DNA from: Balaenoptera acutorostrata
Lineage: Eukaryota > Chordata > Mammalia > Artiodactyla > Balaenopteridae
Direction: 5' to 3'
NCBI RefSeq assembly: GCF_949987535.1
Contig: NC_080079.1
Coordinates: 6,514,001-6,578,000 of the forward strand
Length of the DNA: 64,000 bases
Position numbers and translations under genes: made by a program. Positions 12,263-24,501 of this stretch are shown here, one piece after another (the first letter of the stretch is position 1; each line of letters begins with the position of its first letter). Under the pieces are notes generated by a model that was given only the letters and a program-made list of their open reading frames with translations, searched no databases and was not told where the DNA came from.

Positions 12263-12735
12263 AACTAAATTGTAAGAGAAGATTTTTCAGATCTCAATGA
12301 AAGCAGTAATTAAAGGAAAGGGATAAATTTCAAGCACAATGAATAGACCCTTGGATTTTTTGATAATCCAGTTAACAGAGGGAAGTGAGTCAGAGGAACA
12401 CATTGGGAAAATACTGAAATTTTTGCTGAAGTTTCCTAAAATAACAAATTAAAGATAAAATGAAACTCATAACTGCCACTATTATGAAGACATTGGTGAC
12501 CAACTGTTTAACAACGTGTCCTCTATTTAATGAGTATTTATGATGACCCCGACCCAAGAAAATGTGAAATGGTCATATAGGAAGAAAACCTGATAGAAGT
12601 TTCAGCAAATTTGACAGCAAAATACTAAAAATGTATGTAGAATTATGAATAATGAGTTGCAAAGATGAAACTCTTCTAAAGCATTAAAAAATAAAACCCA
12701 ATCAACCAAAGACTGAATTATCCTCCTTTTTCTTT
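12263..12735. other. Unassigned AT-rich spacer between L1 elements
   Basis: Nothing recognisable was found. The stretch is AT-rich with no long ORF and separates the plus-strand L1 from the minus-strand L1 stack. Confidence 0.4.
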
Positions 12736-14960
12736 TGATACCTACAAAGTATGCCATTATATGAATGCACTATATTTAACCTGTTCCCTTTTATAGGGCA
12801 TTTAGAATGTTTTCCATCTTTTCCTACTATAAACAATGTGTACATATACATTTTAATTCATGTAAGAATGTATCCGGAGGATAAATTCCTAGAAGGACAA
12901 TTGCTAAGCCAGAGAACATACATGGTTAAATTGGATTAATATGACTCCACCTCCACACCCCAGCAAAATCTATGCCTACTTCCATACCCTCAGGAATAGA
13001 GCATGTTGTCAAACTTCCAGATCATTTTTAAATGGTATCTCCATGACATTATTTTAATATGCTTTTTTTAAGAGCAGTTTTAGGTTCACTTCAAAACTGA
13101 GCAGTACAGAGAATTTCCATATGCCCTCACTGCCCCCACTGTCAACATCCCCTACCAAAGTAGTACATTTTGTTACAATTGATGAACCTTCATTAACACA
13201 TTGCTATCATGCAGAGTCCGTAGTTCACATTAGGGTTTGCTCTTGGTGTTGGACATTCTATGGGTTTGGACAAATGTATAAGGACATGTGCCCATCATTA
13301 CAGTATCATACAAAGTAGTTTTACTGCCCTAAAAACCCTCTGTGCTCTACCTATTCATCCCTCTCTTCCCACTAACTTCTGGCAACCACTGATCCTTTTA
13401 CTGTCTCCTTAATTTTGCCTTTTCAGATTGGCTTCTTTCACTTCACAATATGCATTTAAGGTTCTTCCAAGTCTTTACAGGGCTTGATAGCTCACTTCTT
13501 TTTAGCGCTGAATGATATTCCATTGTCTGGATGTACCACAGTTTACCTATTTACCTACTGAAGGACATTTTGGTTGCTTCCAAGTTTGACAGTTATGAAT
13601 AAAAACTACTATAAACATCTGTGTACAGGTTTTTGTGTGGACATCAGTTTTCAACTCCTTTGGGTAAACATGGACCATAGGGTAAGAGTAGGTTTAATTT
13701 TGTAAGAAGCTACCAAGCTGTCTTCCAAAGCGTCTGTAGCATTTTGCATTCCCACCAGCAATGAATGAGAGTTGATGCTGTTCCACATTCTCGCCAGCAT
13801 TTTGGGTCTTCACCCTTCTGATAGTATATAGTGGTATCTCGTTGTTTTAATTCGCAACCCCTAATAACATATGACGTTGAGCATTTTTCGTATGCTTGTC
13901 ATCTGTATATTTTCTTCGATGACATGTCCATTCAGATCTTCCCCCATTTTTAATTGGGTTGTTCATTTTCCTATTTGAGTACTCCTTGTCATTCTAATTG
14001 ACCTCTCTTACTAAGACTGAACTTTTTTTCATGTTTAAAAGTTATTTGCATGTCCTTTAGAAAAGGTATTAAATGCTTGTTTGGAACTTTTGCCTTTTCA
14101 TTGTATAGCTGGTCGTATTAGTTGTAGAAATCCTTTAAATACTAAGGAAATTAGTTCTTCATGAAATGAACTAAAAATTTCCAACCTGGTCACGTTTTTA
14201 CTGTTTCATACTTTCTTCACCTTTATACAGTCAAATTTAATCAATCTTCTATGGCACTTTGTCTCATGACAAGAAAGATCATTCCCACTCCAAGGTTATT
14301 TTGATTTCATGTTTTCTTCTTTTTCTAAAGTTTACTTTTTAACATTTAAATATTTAATCCTTCTGGAATTTAGAAATGAGGTATGGATTAAACTTTTTAA
14401 ATATGGCTATCTGGTCCTCTCAACATCATGTATCAAACAATCCCAAATTTACCATTGATTTGAAATGTTATCTTTATCAAATATTAATAAGATTAGGGGT
14501 CTTTTTCTGCACCTTATATCCATTCTTATACCCATACCAGATGGGTTTACTAAGGCTTTATATTTGGTTCTATCTAGACTTGTTTCATAATTTCCTTACA
14601 TGTTCCTATACACATTTTCCATATGAATTCTAGAATTAGCTTGTCTAAACTGAAAACAAACTTTAGAATTCTTACAAAATCTTAAATATACAGATTCAGG
14701 GAGAATTGACATCTTTATGAAATAAATTTTTCTGAGAACAAATTATGCCTTTCCATTTTCAAGTCTCCTTTTAATGGCTCTAGTAGCCTTTTGAAATTGT
14801 CTTCACATAGATCTCGCATATTTCCTGTGAGATTTATTCCTATCATTTCACATAGGAAGTGCCCTTCCTGTATCTTCTAATTGGTTATTGTTTGTATATA
14901 TGAAAGCTAATTATTTCTTAGTAATTTTTCATCTTGATATTTGATATCATAAGAGTATGT
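12736..14960 (-). mobile_element. Old L1 (L1M-type), minus strand, 3' UTR to ORF2
   Basis: Reading the plus strand gives L1 in reverse order. First comes a 3' UTR-like stretch (CAGTTTTAGGTTCACTTCAA, then TAGGGTTTGCTCTTGGTGTT, about 13060-13430). The ORF2 C-terminus follows, seen as ATATTCCATTGTCTGGATGT (reverse complement of the MEYYSA region). Further ORF2 segments come next, including GAGAATTGACATCTTTATGA (reverse of the NIVKMSIL region, about 14700). It is heavily diverged, with many indels. Confidence 0.8.
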
Positions 14961-15189
14961 GGAATATATATAATAAAACAATCAAGCAGATACTGGAAAG
15001 CAACCACCAGTACTGTTCTGAAGACCTAGAACAGTACCAATTCCAGTTGTTCTACTTATGTGCTGGCCCTTAACCCTCCAAAGACACTATCAATTTCTGT
15101 TCATTATTCCTATGATTTGTAAAAGTAGTTTAACATTGTATTGTGAATCTCTACTTATTGTTTAGTTTTGCTGGCACATTAACTTTATG

Positions 15190-16510
15190 AAAATGATGTT
15201 AAACTGCATTATCTTCTGCAATTGGCTGTTTCATTAAATGTTGTTACTAAGATTTATCAAGCTGTACCTGTGGTTCACATTTTTACATTATTGTATTATA
15301 TTCCATTATGTGCGTATGCCATGATTTATTCAGCCATTCTCCTGACAATGGACATGGGATTGTTTCCAAGTTTTGCTACTGCATACAGTCCAGCTGTGAA
15401 CACTTTTGGCCTCCTGATGTCTACACACAAGAGTTTCTGAGTCTAGACCTAAGAGTGAAGTCTGATTGTCTGTAAGTATACAGTACTTAACCTTATATGA
15501 TAATGCCAAATTGTTTCCCAAAGTGCTTATAACAACTTACATTCACTAGAAGTATAAAAATTATTGACCCCTAATCTATCCAACACACCATTCAGACTTA
15601 ATTATTGCGAATCCTTCAGATGCAAAATGATATCTCATTGTGATCTTAATTTTTATTTCCGTTTACCAAAGAGATTAAGTGCCTTCATGTGACTTTATTT
15701 GCCAAACATGTTCCCTCTTCTGCAAAGTGTCCATTCTCTATATATTGCTTATTTTTCCATTGGGTTGTTTATATTTAATTGATTTGTAGAAATTCTTTAT
15801 GTATACTGGAATCTAATCCTTCATCAGATAGGTTGCAAATGTGAAATTTCGGCAAGACTGAGTTGTTTCCTTGCTCTATGGTTTCTTTATGAAAGAGGTT
15901 ATTGCCCATCTCAAGATTAGAAATAGGGCTTCCCTGGTGGCGCAGTGGTTGAGAATCCACCTGCCAATGCAGGGCAGACGGGTTCGAGCCCTGGTCTGGG
16001 AAGATCCCACATGCCGCAGAGCAACTAGGCCCGTGAGCCACAATTACTGAGCCTGCGCGTCTGGAGCCTGTGCTCCTCAACAAGAGAGGCCGCGATAGTG
16101 AGAGGCCCGCGCACCGCGATGAAGAGTGGCCCCCGCTTGCCACAACTAGAGAAAGCCCTCGCACAGAAACAAAGACCCAACACAGCCAAAAAATAATAAT
16201 AATAAATAAATAAATAAAAAGAAAACAGCAACATTGCCAAAAAAAAAAAAAAGATTAGAAATATATTTTCCTATATATCCTTCCAAGCATTTAAAATTTT
16301 ACCTTTCATATTTAATTCTTAATGCATTTGGTATTGATTTTTATATATAAAGTGAGCTATCAATCCGATTTCATAGGTTCCCCCACATATTGATAGTTGT
16401 CCCAGCACAGTTTTGATTGGAAATTAATAACTTTACAGTTCTCAGTCTACCTACCTGTGAAATTTATTCGTGAGTCTTTTGTGCTGTTTTTCAGTGGAGT
16501 TGGATAGATT
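15190..16510 (-). mobile_element. Second old L1 fragment, minus strand, split by a SINE
   Basis: The stretch again shows reverse-oriented L1 ORF2 C-terminal text (TATATTCCATTATGTGCG, then CATTCTCCTGACAATGGA, GGATTGTTTCCAAGTTTTGC, GATATCTCATTGTGATC) and continues beyond the SINE at 15926-16250. Because it repeats the same ORF2 region as the element at 12736-14960, it is a separate insertion or a rearranged copy. Confidence 0.7.
15926..16250 (+). mobile_element. CHR-type SINE nested in old L1
   Basis: Head GGGCTTCCCTGGTGGCGCAG with an A-box-like TGGCGCAGTGG and a B-box-like GGTTCGAGCCC, the typical body (GCGCGTCTGGAGCCTGTGCT) and an A-rich tail. It is flanked by perfect 13-bp target-site duplications AAGATTAGAAATA at 15913-15925 and 16251-16263. 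Pol III promoter boxes are inherited from the tRNA ancestor. It is inserted in the minus-strand L1 fragment. Confidence 0.97.
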
Positions 16511-16769
16511 TCTGCATACCAGATTTACATCTAACAAAACGTGTACTCCTAAGGTTCCTCTTAATTTTGTATAATGATATTTTAAACTGTGCTTCCTAAC
16601 AATTTTTTACTTGTATCATAGAAACGTACCAGTTGATGTTTGCACGTTGATCTTCTGGTAGCTACCGTGTGAGACTCTGAGATGAATTGTGTTTGGTTTC
16701 TATAGTATATGACATAAACTACCATTTTGGTAGATAATCATAATATCTGCAAAAAATAAAAGTACCATT

Positions 16770-17800
16770 TGGTGGTTTCATCCTTTCTAGTCTTTAGCCT
16801 TTGCTCTTCTTATCCAGCAATGCTCAAACATTATATTTGTCTTGATCTTGATTTTAAAGGGAATACTTTTAACATTAAAAAATTTGTACATAAACCATTT
16901 ATCAGGTTAAGAAACTTCCTACTCCTAATTCCTAATTTGCTTAGCGTTTTAAACCATATTTGAGGGTTGACTTTCAAATGATTTTTCTGCTTTTATTAAA
17001 ATGATCAAATGATGTTTTCATTTGTTAATATAATAAATATCATTTATAGATTTTCTGATATTCAGCCCCTTTGCTTTCTTTTGAAAGCAACACAACTTGT
17101 TTGTGACGTTAACTTTAAACACTGTTGTCTTAGAGCTTAAAGCTCATTGCTTCCACTTTTCACCCTCATGGTTTGGTACTCCCTTTTCAGAAAGGGAGCA
17201 GGTCTTTGGAAACTTCCCTCACTTCCTGTAAGTCCAGAATGCATCAATCATAGCCAGGATCTAGTTATTTTATAAGGGGAGGCAAGGCTTTTCCAAATAC
17301 TTTGTTTTCCATAATGCTGAAAGCAGAATTCTGTTATGTTTCTTTTTAATCTGGACATCTTAATTATATGTAATGGTTTGTTAATTCTCTCAGGTTTTCT
17401 AGCTAAATATTCATATCTCCAAACAATGAAAAATGTCTCTCTCCTTTCCAAATTTTATTGTTTTGTCTAACTGTATTAGCTACTACCATCCAATTATAAG
17501 AATGAATAGTGACAGTGGAAATTCTTTTATTGACCCTGTCTTTAATGAGAATGCTTCTAGGTGCTGCTTCCTTAAGCAGGATGCTGGCATTTAAGAATGA
17601 AATATAATTTTATCATGTAAAGGAATCATCTATATATTCCTACTTTTAAAGGTGTTTAACTCTGAAGAGGATGTTTACTTTCATGAAATGCTTTATCACC
17701 ATTCTTTTGATTTATTAATACTGTGACTTACATGAACAGATTTCCTGTTATGGAACCATCAATGACAAACTGGTAAATGAGTATTAATTTAAAGAGATAT
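16770..17800 (-). mobile_element. Old L1 fragments, minus strand (ORF2 RT region)
   Basis: Reverse-oriented, much decayed L1 RT-region text is visible in two pieces. One lies at about 16850-17060 (AAACCATTTATCAGGTTAAG, then TTTGTTAATATAATAAAT). The other lies at about 17495-17770 (TTCTTTTATTGACCCTG, then TTGATTTATTAATACTGTGA). The stretch between them (about 17090-17490) is not assignable. Confidence 0.55.
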
Positions 17801-19280
17801 GAGGATCAGTCACTGCACTAACACTTGAAATGCCCTGCAATAATTTTTCCCCAACTTTTCACTTCACAAAATTTCAAACTTACGAAAGAACAGTTTGATG
17901 AATTGTTAAAATAAACCAGATATGGCAATATTTTGAGATATGTATATATTCTTTGGGTTTTTGTTGAACCATTTAAAAGTTACAAAATCATAACACTTCT
18001 CCTCTAAATGCTTCAGAATATATATCCTAAGAAGAGGAGCATTCTCCTATACAAAAAGTTAAACTTTGAATTAATGTTATCTAATATATAGTTCATATTC
18101 TAATTTCCCCAACAGTCCCATTTGTGTCATTTTTAAGTAGGTTTTCCTCCTCAAACCATTGAGGAGTCAATCAATTATCAATAATTGCATTTAGCTACTT
18201 CTTTAGTCTCCCTTTTTCTTGAACAGATCTCCTGTTTTGTCTTTCATTACATTCCCATTTAAGAGTCTAAGTCAGTTGTTTTGGAAAATGTGCCACAATA
18301 TGAACTTGTCTGATTACATATTCATAATTATATTCACATTGAACATTTTTAGCGAAAGGAATGCATAGGTGAAACCAAATGCTTCCCATTTCCTGTGCAT
18401 TAATTACACGCATGTCAGGTGGCAGGTAATGCTGGAGTGTCCGTTGTTAGTGATGTTAAGTCTGATTACTTGGTTACAGTGGTGTTTGCCAGATTTCTCC
18501 ATTGGAAATGTATTACCACTATCCTTTTTGATGTTCAAATTGTCTCAAATCTGGCTAATGAGAGTCCCTGCAAGCTGGTTCTTTTATCATTTTCGCCTGT
18601 CTGTATAGATTAAGCACCTTCTTCCATTTATGGGCACATTTGGATGTCCTAGGCTTAACTTGTTCTTTTCACGTTCCAATACCGGTATTATTTGATTCCA
18701 TAAGCCATTTCTCCTACTTCCTTTTAGTGGGAAACACTTAGAAAAACCAAGGTCTTACACTAAATGTGCTCATTCCTACTTGAAGTCATTGTTTCCAGGA
18801 CTTTTCAGTAGACAGGATTTTTAAAAATATGTTCATAATGATAACTGGATCCACATGAGATTATTCTGCTCCTTCCACCTTTATATATCCCTTCTTCCAT
18901 GGGGAGAACTCTAACGGCATCAATTTATTCTCTCAATTGCTCAGTCTCAGAATCTACCCAAAATAGTATCAAAATCGATATCAACAAACTCACTAAGTTG
19001 GATATTCCTCTAGTCTTTCTCTTTAGAGTATATACCACTTGAGTTGTAGACTGAAAAGTGTGTTCAAAGATTAAATAAATTCTCTTTCTGCGTAGTTTGT
19101 TAATTTGATAAACAGGTCCACTTGTTTCTATTTGTATTAAATTTTAGTTTTACCCATCCTTGTAAATTTTATTTTATGCTTTAATATGTAAAACATTAAC
19201 ACAGTTTAACAGCTAGTCGTTACCTTTATAGGAAGTTTTAAATCTCACTTAGCTGTCCCTTCCCCACTCTTCCCACTCAC
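17801..19280. other. Probable old LINE 3' UTR-like sequence, not firmly assigned
   Basis: The words at about 18450-18650 (TGCCAGATTTCTCCATTGG, then GTTCAAATTGTCTCAAATCTG) resemble old LINE 3'-UTR sequence in reverse orientation. The rest is AT-rich without a recognisable element. Short overlapping ORFs of up to 79 codons show no coding features. Confidence 0.35.
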
Positions 19281-19289
19281 TTCGTGTCG

Positions 19290-19600
19290 TGAATGTTTTA
19301 TTTCTTTAGTGTCTGATTTATTCCTTTACTTATTTCTGTAAATATACAGAAACATTTACTGTAAATATTCTGAAAATATACATATATACAAAAGGTAGCA
19401 TATTATTTATAATCTTACAGCTTGCTTTTTCCACTTATTATAGAAGTCATTCCGTATCAGTCCATGGAGATCATTCTCTCTTTTTTTTTTTTTTTAAACA
19501 GTTTCATGGTACTCCACAGTGTGGATGTATCAGATTATTCATCCAGACACCTATGTACAGGAAATACCCTGAATTGTTATAGCTTATACATGAAAGAAGA
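19290..19600 (-). mobile_element. Old L1 ORF2 C-terminal fragment, minus strand
   Basis: The pattern GTTTCATGGTACTCCACAGT and GATTATTCATCCAGACACC is the reverse of the L1 ORF2 C-terminal and MEYYSA region. The fragment is small and diverged, with a poly-T run at 19481-19495. Confidence 0.5.
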
Positions 19601-19679
19601 TTGGTAGAGGTCTTTCCATACCTGACAATTCTGAAAATCTACACATTATCAAAAACAAGTTGTGAAGCAGAATCTTTTC

Positions 19680-20450
19680 TAAACTGTCAATTTTTTAAAG
19701 TTGTGATGCAAATTAAAACCATAATGAGATAACACTACACAGGTTCTAGAAAGTCTCAAATTAAGAAGACAAAAAACACCAAGTGTTAGTGAAGAGTGGG
19801 AACAATCAGAACTCTCGAATACTGTTGCCGAGTATAAATCGCAACTTTGAAAAACTTTGAACAAATATTTGGCAATATCTAACCGAAGTTGGTCACATGC
19901 ATACCCTTTAATCCAACAATTCCATTCTTAGTTATATGCTCAACAGAAATGCATACATATGTTCACAAAGAGACATGGAGTGCAATGTAGTACTATGCCT
20001 AATAGCCAAAATTTAGGAATACCCACATGCCCATCAACAGAATAAATGAATTGTGGTATATTCACACAAGGGAATAGCAATGAGAATGAAGAATGTGCAA
20101 CTGTGCACAAAAATATAAATGAATCTTACAAACAGAATATTTGGGGAAACAAGGCAGATCCAACAGTACAAACTGGATGGTTCCACTTACATAATGTTCA
20201 AAATCACACAAAACTAAGCTCTGCTATTAGAACTCAGGGGTATTTACCTTGCCAGGACTGGAGACAGTATCTGGAGGGGAATGTGAGGAGATTTTCTGGG
20301 GTAGTGGCAATGTTCTGTCTCCTGACCTGAGTTCTGGTGTGTACAGGATGTACAGGTGTGTATACATTATGGAAATTCAGCAAGCCACATGCTGATACAT
20401 GCATTTTTCTGTGCATGCTGTGTACTTCAAGAAAAAGTATGTTTTAAATT
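19680..20450 (+). mobile_element. Old L1 ORF2 C-terminus plus 3' UTR, plus strand
   Basis: Degenerate but ordered L1 text is present: ATTAAAACCATAATGAGATA (MRYHLTP region), AGCCAAAATTTAGGAA (NWKQP-like region), GCCCATCAACAG, then GGATGGTTCCACTTACATAA, and a 3' UTR with CCAGGACTGGAGAC. Stops are frequent. The ORFs inside (for example 20046-20330) are chance frames in the element. Confidence 0.65.
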
Positions 20451-21400
20451 CCAGTTAAGTGATGAGGTTAAAGAATAAGAACACTAAATTAAACAACCAA
20501 AGATCCACAAATAAGTGGAAGCACTATAACAGAAACCAAGATGACTATCATAGAATCAAAAGTGTTGAGATATTAGCTCAGAATTATAGTCTCATGAAGC
20601 CTGGTGTTTGAGCTTTAAAATTTAATGTAGTTTTCATTCAAGTCTAGGATATTTTTAACTCTTAATATAAAAATGTTTCAGTGTGTATACTAACAAGTGT
20701 GTATACTTGTTAGTATACAAGTAAAACTGATGCTCTGGGAAGAGAGACCATGCTTTTCCTGTAGTTTGAAAACAATTGTGCTAACTACTCCCTGCATTCA
20801 GAATGATGCATTCAGAGAAGGTAAAGAAGGAATGCAAACCTTTCTCCTGCTGGTGGCCCTCATTAGCTTTTAAAAAATTAGTTATTATACAATACAGCAA
20901 GAACATTATGCAAGAAGTTTAATAATTTTAGACTAAATAGTTTAGACTACACAGTTTATATTAATAAAGACTAAATTATCTTTCTATTCTAGTCATATAA
21001 CTATAAAACCATTTTTGTACAAAAGATGATACAGTAACATGCAGCCAAAATATATAGGACAAAATATAACACAAATGTATTGGGAAATTAGTTAATGTTA
21101 TTTTCTGGATTTTTACATTTGTGATATTATTTGTCAGCTGTTTATATTTTTAATTAGTTGTGCTTTTTGTCATTCTAAACATATAGCTTTAGAACCAATT
21201 TCGTATTTATAATTTGCATTCTTTTTCTTAAAGAAGGCTCCCCAAATTACATCAGAACCCACAAAAGCTTGATTTACCTCTGAACAGAATTTAAGTTACT
21301 AGCAAGCCTTCAGTGTCTTACCATGTTGAACACAGTTAGGGAGACAGGGCTGTGATAATATACCACCTGGCAACTAAAGGATGATCAAAGTTAATTTGAG
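20451..21400. other. Unassigned sequence containing a hairpin
   Basis: AT-rich, with no gene. The only structured feature is the inverted repeat at 20685-20718, listed separately. Confidence 0.4.
20685..20718. repeat. Perfect inverted repeat, 13-bp arms, 8-bp loop
   Basis: The left arm GTATACTAACAAG (20685-20697) and the right arm CTTGTTAGTATAC (20706-20718) are exact reverse complements around the loop TGTGTATA. There is no T-tract or gene context to support a terminator or an RNA gene. It may be the tip of a small fold-back element or chance AT-rich symmetry. Confidence 0.7.
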
Positions 21401-21404
21401 GCAG

Positions 21405-21560
21405 TCACTCGTGCGTTCATTCACCAAATAGTGCTAAATGCTTTCTTGGTGCCAGGCAGTGTGCGCGGCTCTGGTGACATGAAGGTGAGCAAACAGACAG
21501 GCTCTGCCTTCAGGACACTTACAGTTCCACGGGGCAAAGAAAGAAGAGTCAGATAATCTC
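21405..21560. repeat. Ancient MIR/L2-like repeat trace
   Basis: The text TTCATTCACCAAATAGTGCT, GGTGCCAGGCAGTGTGCG and TTCAGGACACTTACAGT follows a widely seen ancient mammalian repeat pattern (gtgccaggcactgtgc... gagcttaca). The same pattern recurs in the tandem unit at about 37845-37960. The family is not resolved. Confidence 0.4.
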
Positions 21561-21758
21561 CCCATTACAAACAACGATCAATGCAGTGAAGGAAGATTAT
21601 ACAGAAGACCATCACAGAGTAAACTGGATGACTTTCAGGGAAGGAATGAATGGGGCAGCAGGTCGGCTGGGTGGAGGGGGATATGTCCCTTGGCAGGGTC
21701 TCTCTATCAGGGGAGGAGGAGGTCTTTGGTGAAAGAAGCAGAGACAAAAGCAGCTCTG

Positions 21759-22077
21759 GGGCTTCCCTGGTGGCGCAGTGGTTAAGAATCTGCCTGCTAA
21801 TGCAGGGGACATGGGTTCGAGCCCTGGTCTGGGAAGATCCCACATGTCGTGGAGCAACTAGGCCCGTGAGCCACAACTACTGAGCCTGCGCGTCTGGAGC
21901 CTGTGCTCCGCAACAAGAGAGGCCACGATAGTGAGAGGCCCGCGCACCGCCATGAAGAGGGGCCCCCGCTTGCCGCAACTAGAGAAAGCTCTCGCACAGA
22001 AACGAAGACCCAACACAGCCAAAAAATAAATAAAAAATATAAAAAAATAAAAAAGCCCCCCAGTCTTTAAAAAAAAA
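21759..22077 (+). mobile_element. CHR-type SINE with target-site duplication
   Basis: A full SINE head, B-box-like GGTTCGAGCCC and body, with tail AAATAAATAAAAAATAT and a further A-rich stretch. It is flanked by near-identical duplications ACAAAAGCAGCTCTG (21744-21758) and ACAAAACAGCTCTG (22078-22091). The tail contains a GCCCCCCAGTC insertion before the final poly-A, which is unusual. Confidence 0.95.
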
Positions 22078-22320
22078 ACAAAACAGCTCTGCCCACACCC
22101 CCAGGTAGAGACCACCACGGATGCCAGGAGGGGGTGGGCTCAACCCAGCTGGGCTCCAGCACTGAGCAGACCTGGAGGGGAAAACAGCATTATGCTGGGA
22201 TCCACAGCTCAGCAAGGTCCGTGGCAACATGCCTGCAGGGCTGGCACCAACTGTACCCAAGCTGCAACAACGGACAGTTCCAGCAAGAGACGGTTATCGC
22301 CTGGTGATGAAGAACTAGAG

Positions 22321-22474
22321 TTTTTTTGTGTGTGTGTTTTTTGTTTTTTGTTTTTTTAATTTTTGGCAGCTCCATGCAGCGTGTGGCATCTTAGTTCCCC
22401 AACCAGAGATCGGAACCCGTGACTCCTGCAGTGGAAGCACAGAGTCTTAACCACTGGACCACCAGGGGCGTCCT
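22321..22474 (-). mobile_element. Short tRNA-derived SINE, minus strand
   Basis: Reverse of the short CHR-like form: a T-rich tail at 22321-22360, then GTTCCCCAACCAGAGATCGG and the head CACTGGACCACCAGGGGCG. The flanks GAAGAACTAGAG (22309-22320) and GAAGAGCAAGAG (22475-22486) are a decayed target-site duplication (10 of 12 match), so it is older than the long-form SINEs nearby. Confidence 0.8.
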
Positions 22475-22495
22475 GAAGAGCAAGAGTGATGAAGA

Positions 22496-22660
22496 CAGTC
22501 AAACTGGAATGGAATCCTGGCTCTGCCCCATTTCAACTACCTTTGAAATTTCCTTGTTGGCTGGGGGGAGCCGAGTTACTGCATGATAATCCTCGAGGTG
22601 CTCTGCACAGAGCTCAGCACACGCAATGCTCAGCACGCACAATGCTAAATAAATAGCAGC
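22496..22660 (+). mobile_element. MIR-like ancient SINE
   Basis: The order GGAATCCTGGCTCTGCCCC, a CCTTTGAAATTTCC region, then GTGCTCTGCACAGAGCTCAGCACACG and CTAAATAAATAGCAGCT matches MIR core and 3' wording. Diverged. Confidence 0.55.
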
Positions 22661-23163
22661 TGCCCTCCATGTGGCCCTTCCCCTCCCCCAGTCTGTTTTG
22701 TCCATTCCACTGGTTTCTGGGATCAGCCTTAATTCATCCGGGACTGGAATTCTGCCCACAACTCAATCCCTATGAATAGCCGAGCAACCCTGAGGCCTTC
22801 ATCTGCTTGCAGACATTGCCACCTACTGCCTAGGCTAGATTCCCTCAGGACCAGGTTCCTCCCAGGCCTTCCCCAGCGCTGTCAGATTCTGCTGGCCCGT
22901 CCGGCAGGGTTACCTGGATGACTTGCGTGCCGGACCTGGCCCACTGTTCATCCCATCCTGCTGAGTCTGTTTACCAGGTAACCTGCCTCACCGCTGGAAG
23001 AGCCCAGCATCCTTAGAAACGTATAGTCATCAAGCACAACCTGATTTTGTTTTCTGTCTCCTCTCTCCAAACCAGGTTGCCAGCTGTCACCTCAGGCCTA
23101 TAAACAGCTACTGCTGACTTCTAATGTACTGTGGAAAAGGGCACTAGAAAGTCATGCCGATTT
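22661..23163. other. Unassigned GC-moderate sequence
   Basis: I see no repeat family or gene here. Short ORFs only. Confidence 0.4.
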
Positions 23164-23177
23164 AAAAGTATGTGTTA

Positions 23178-23715
23178 GATATACAATGGAATATTACTCA
23201 GCCATAAAAAGAAACGAAATAGTTATTTGTAGTGAGGTGGATGGACCTAGAGTCTGTCCTACAGAGTGAAGTAAGTCAGAAAGAAAAAAACAAATACCGT
23301 ATGCTAACACATATATATGGAATCTTAAAAAAAAAAAAAAAAAAAAGGTTCTGATGAACCTAGGGGCAGGACAGGAATAAAGACACAGATGTAGAGAATG
23401 GACTTGAGGACACGGGGAGGGGGAAGGGTAAGCTGGGATGAAGTGAGAGAGTAGCATTGACATATATACACTACCAAATGTAAAATAGCTAGTGGGAAGC
23501 AGCTGCATAGCACAAGGGGATCAGCTCGGTGCTTTGTGACCACCTAGAGGGGTGGGATAGGGAGGGTGAGAGGGAGACACAAGAGGGAGGGGATATGGGG
23601 ATATATGTATACGTATAGCTGATTCACTTTGTTATACAGCAGAAACTAACACACCATTGTAAAGCAATTATACTCCAATAAGGATGTTAAAAAAAATTAA
23701 TTAATTAAACAAATA
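23178..23715 (+). mobile_element. 5'-truncated young L1 (3' end only)
   Basis: Starts in the last part of ORF2 (ATGGAATATTACTCAGCCAT encodes the MEYYSA region), continues through SEVSQ-like codons and a 3' UTR with GATGAACCTAGGGGCAGGAC, and ends in CAATTATACTCCAATAAGG plus an A-rich tail. It is flanked by a 14-bp duplication AAAAGTATGTGTTA at 23164-23177 and 23716-23729. A poly-A run at 23328-23346 lies inside the element. Intact flanks indicate a fairly recent target-primed insertion. Confidence 0.95.
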
Positions 23716-23729
23716 AAAAGTATGTGTTA

Positions 23730-24193
23730 AATAAGAGCCATACGAGGTTCTGAGTGGGAGTCAAGCTCCGGGCTCTCTTTCAGTTAAGCTGACTGCTACA
23801 AGAACTTGAAGGGTCTTTAATCCACATGTAAGGACCACATTCCAAGGTTACGCTTGCCACAAGCTTCACCTCCAAAGTCGAATTCTCACCACATCTCTTA
23901 AATTTCTAACATCCAACATCTACACAGGTATTTAACAAATATTTCACCAAATATTTATGAGACGTTATGTGCAAGAAGGCATCGTACTAGACAGCTCCAC
24001 CGGCTGTGGCCTTTGCTTCTCTCCCGAGCTACGTGCAGTCTGTCCATCTGTCTCCCTCCTATGTCAACCCCACAGCTCTGCCTTACGGTCTCCAGCTGGC
24101 TAAGAGCCTGCCCCGGCACGTTCACTTAGCTTTGTGCTGTTGACCATTTTAGCCTGTTGCGCTGGACCCCAATAACCTTAAACTTCCTATGTT
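23730..24193. other. Unassigned sequence
   Basis: Contains no recognisable gene or repeat. A short stretch near 23925-23985 (ATTTAACAAATATTTCACCA) resembles ancient repeat wording, but too weakly to call. Confidence 0.35.
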
Positions 24194-24203
24194 AAAAATT
24201 GGA

Positions 24204-24491
24204 GGGCTTCCCTGGTGGCGCAGTGGTTGAGAATCTGCCTGCCAATGCAGGGGACATGGGTTCAAGCCCTGGTCTGGGAAGATCCCACATGCCGCGGAGC
24301 AGCTGGGCCCGTGAGCCACAATTACTGAGCCTGCATGTCTGGAGCCTGTGCTCCTTAACAAGAGAGGCCGCGATAGTGAGAGGCCCGCGCACCGCGATGA
24401 AGAGTGGCCCCCACTTGCCGCAACTAGCGAAAGCCCTCGCACGGAAACGAAGACCCAACACAGCCATAAATAAATAAATAAAATTAAAAAA
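24204..24491 (+). mobile_element. CHR-type SINE with target-site duplication
   Basis: Complete head, B-box-like GGTTCAAGCCC, body and a tail of AAAT repeats. Perfect 10-bp duplications AAAAATTGGA lie at 24194-24203 and 24492-24501. Same shorter-body subtype as the copies at 15926 and 21759. Confidence 0.96.
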
Positions 24492-24501
24492 AAAAATTGG
24501 A

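Noticed and set aside
15926..16000. tRNA gene suggested by A- and B-box-like motifs
   Set aside because: The motifs are the inherited head of a SINE; no cloverleaf is complete and the body, tail and target-site duplication show a SINE.
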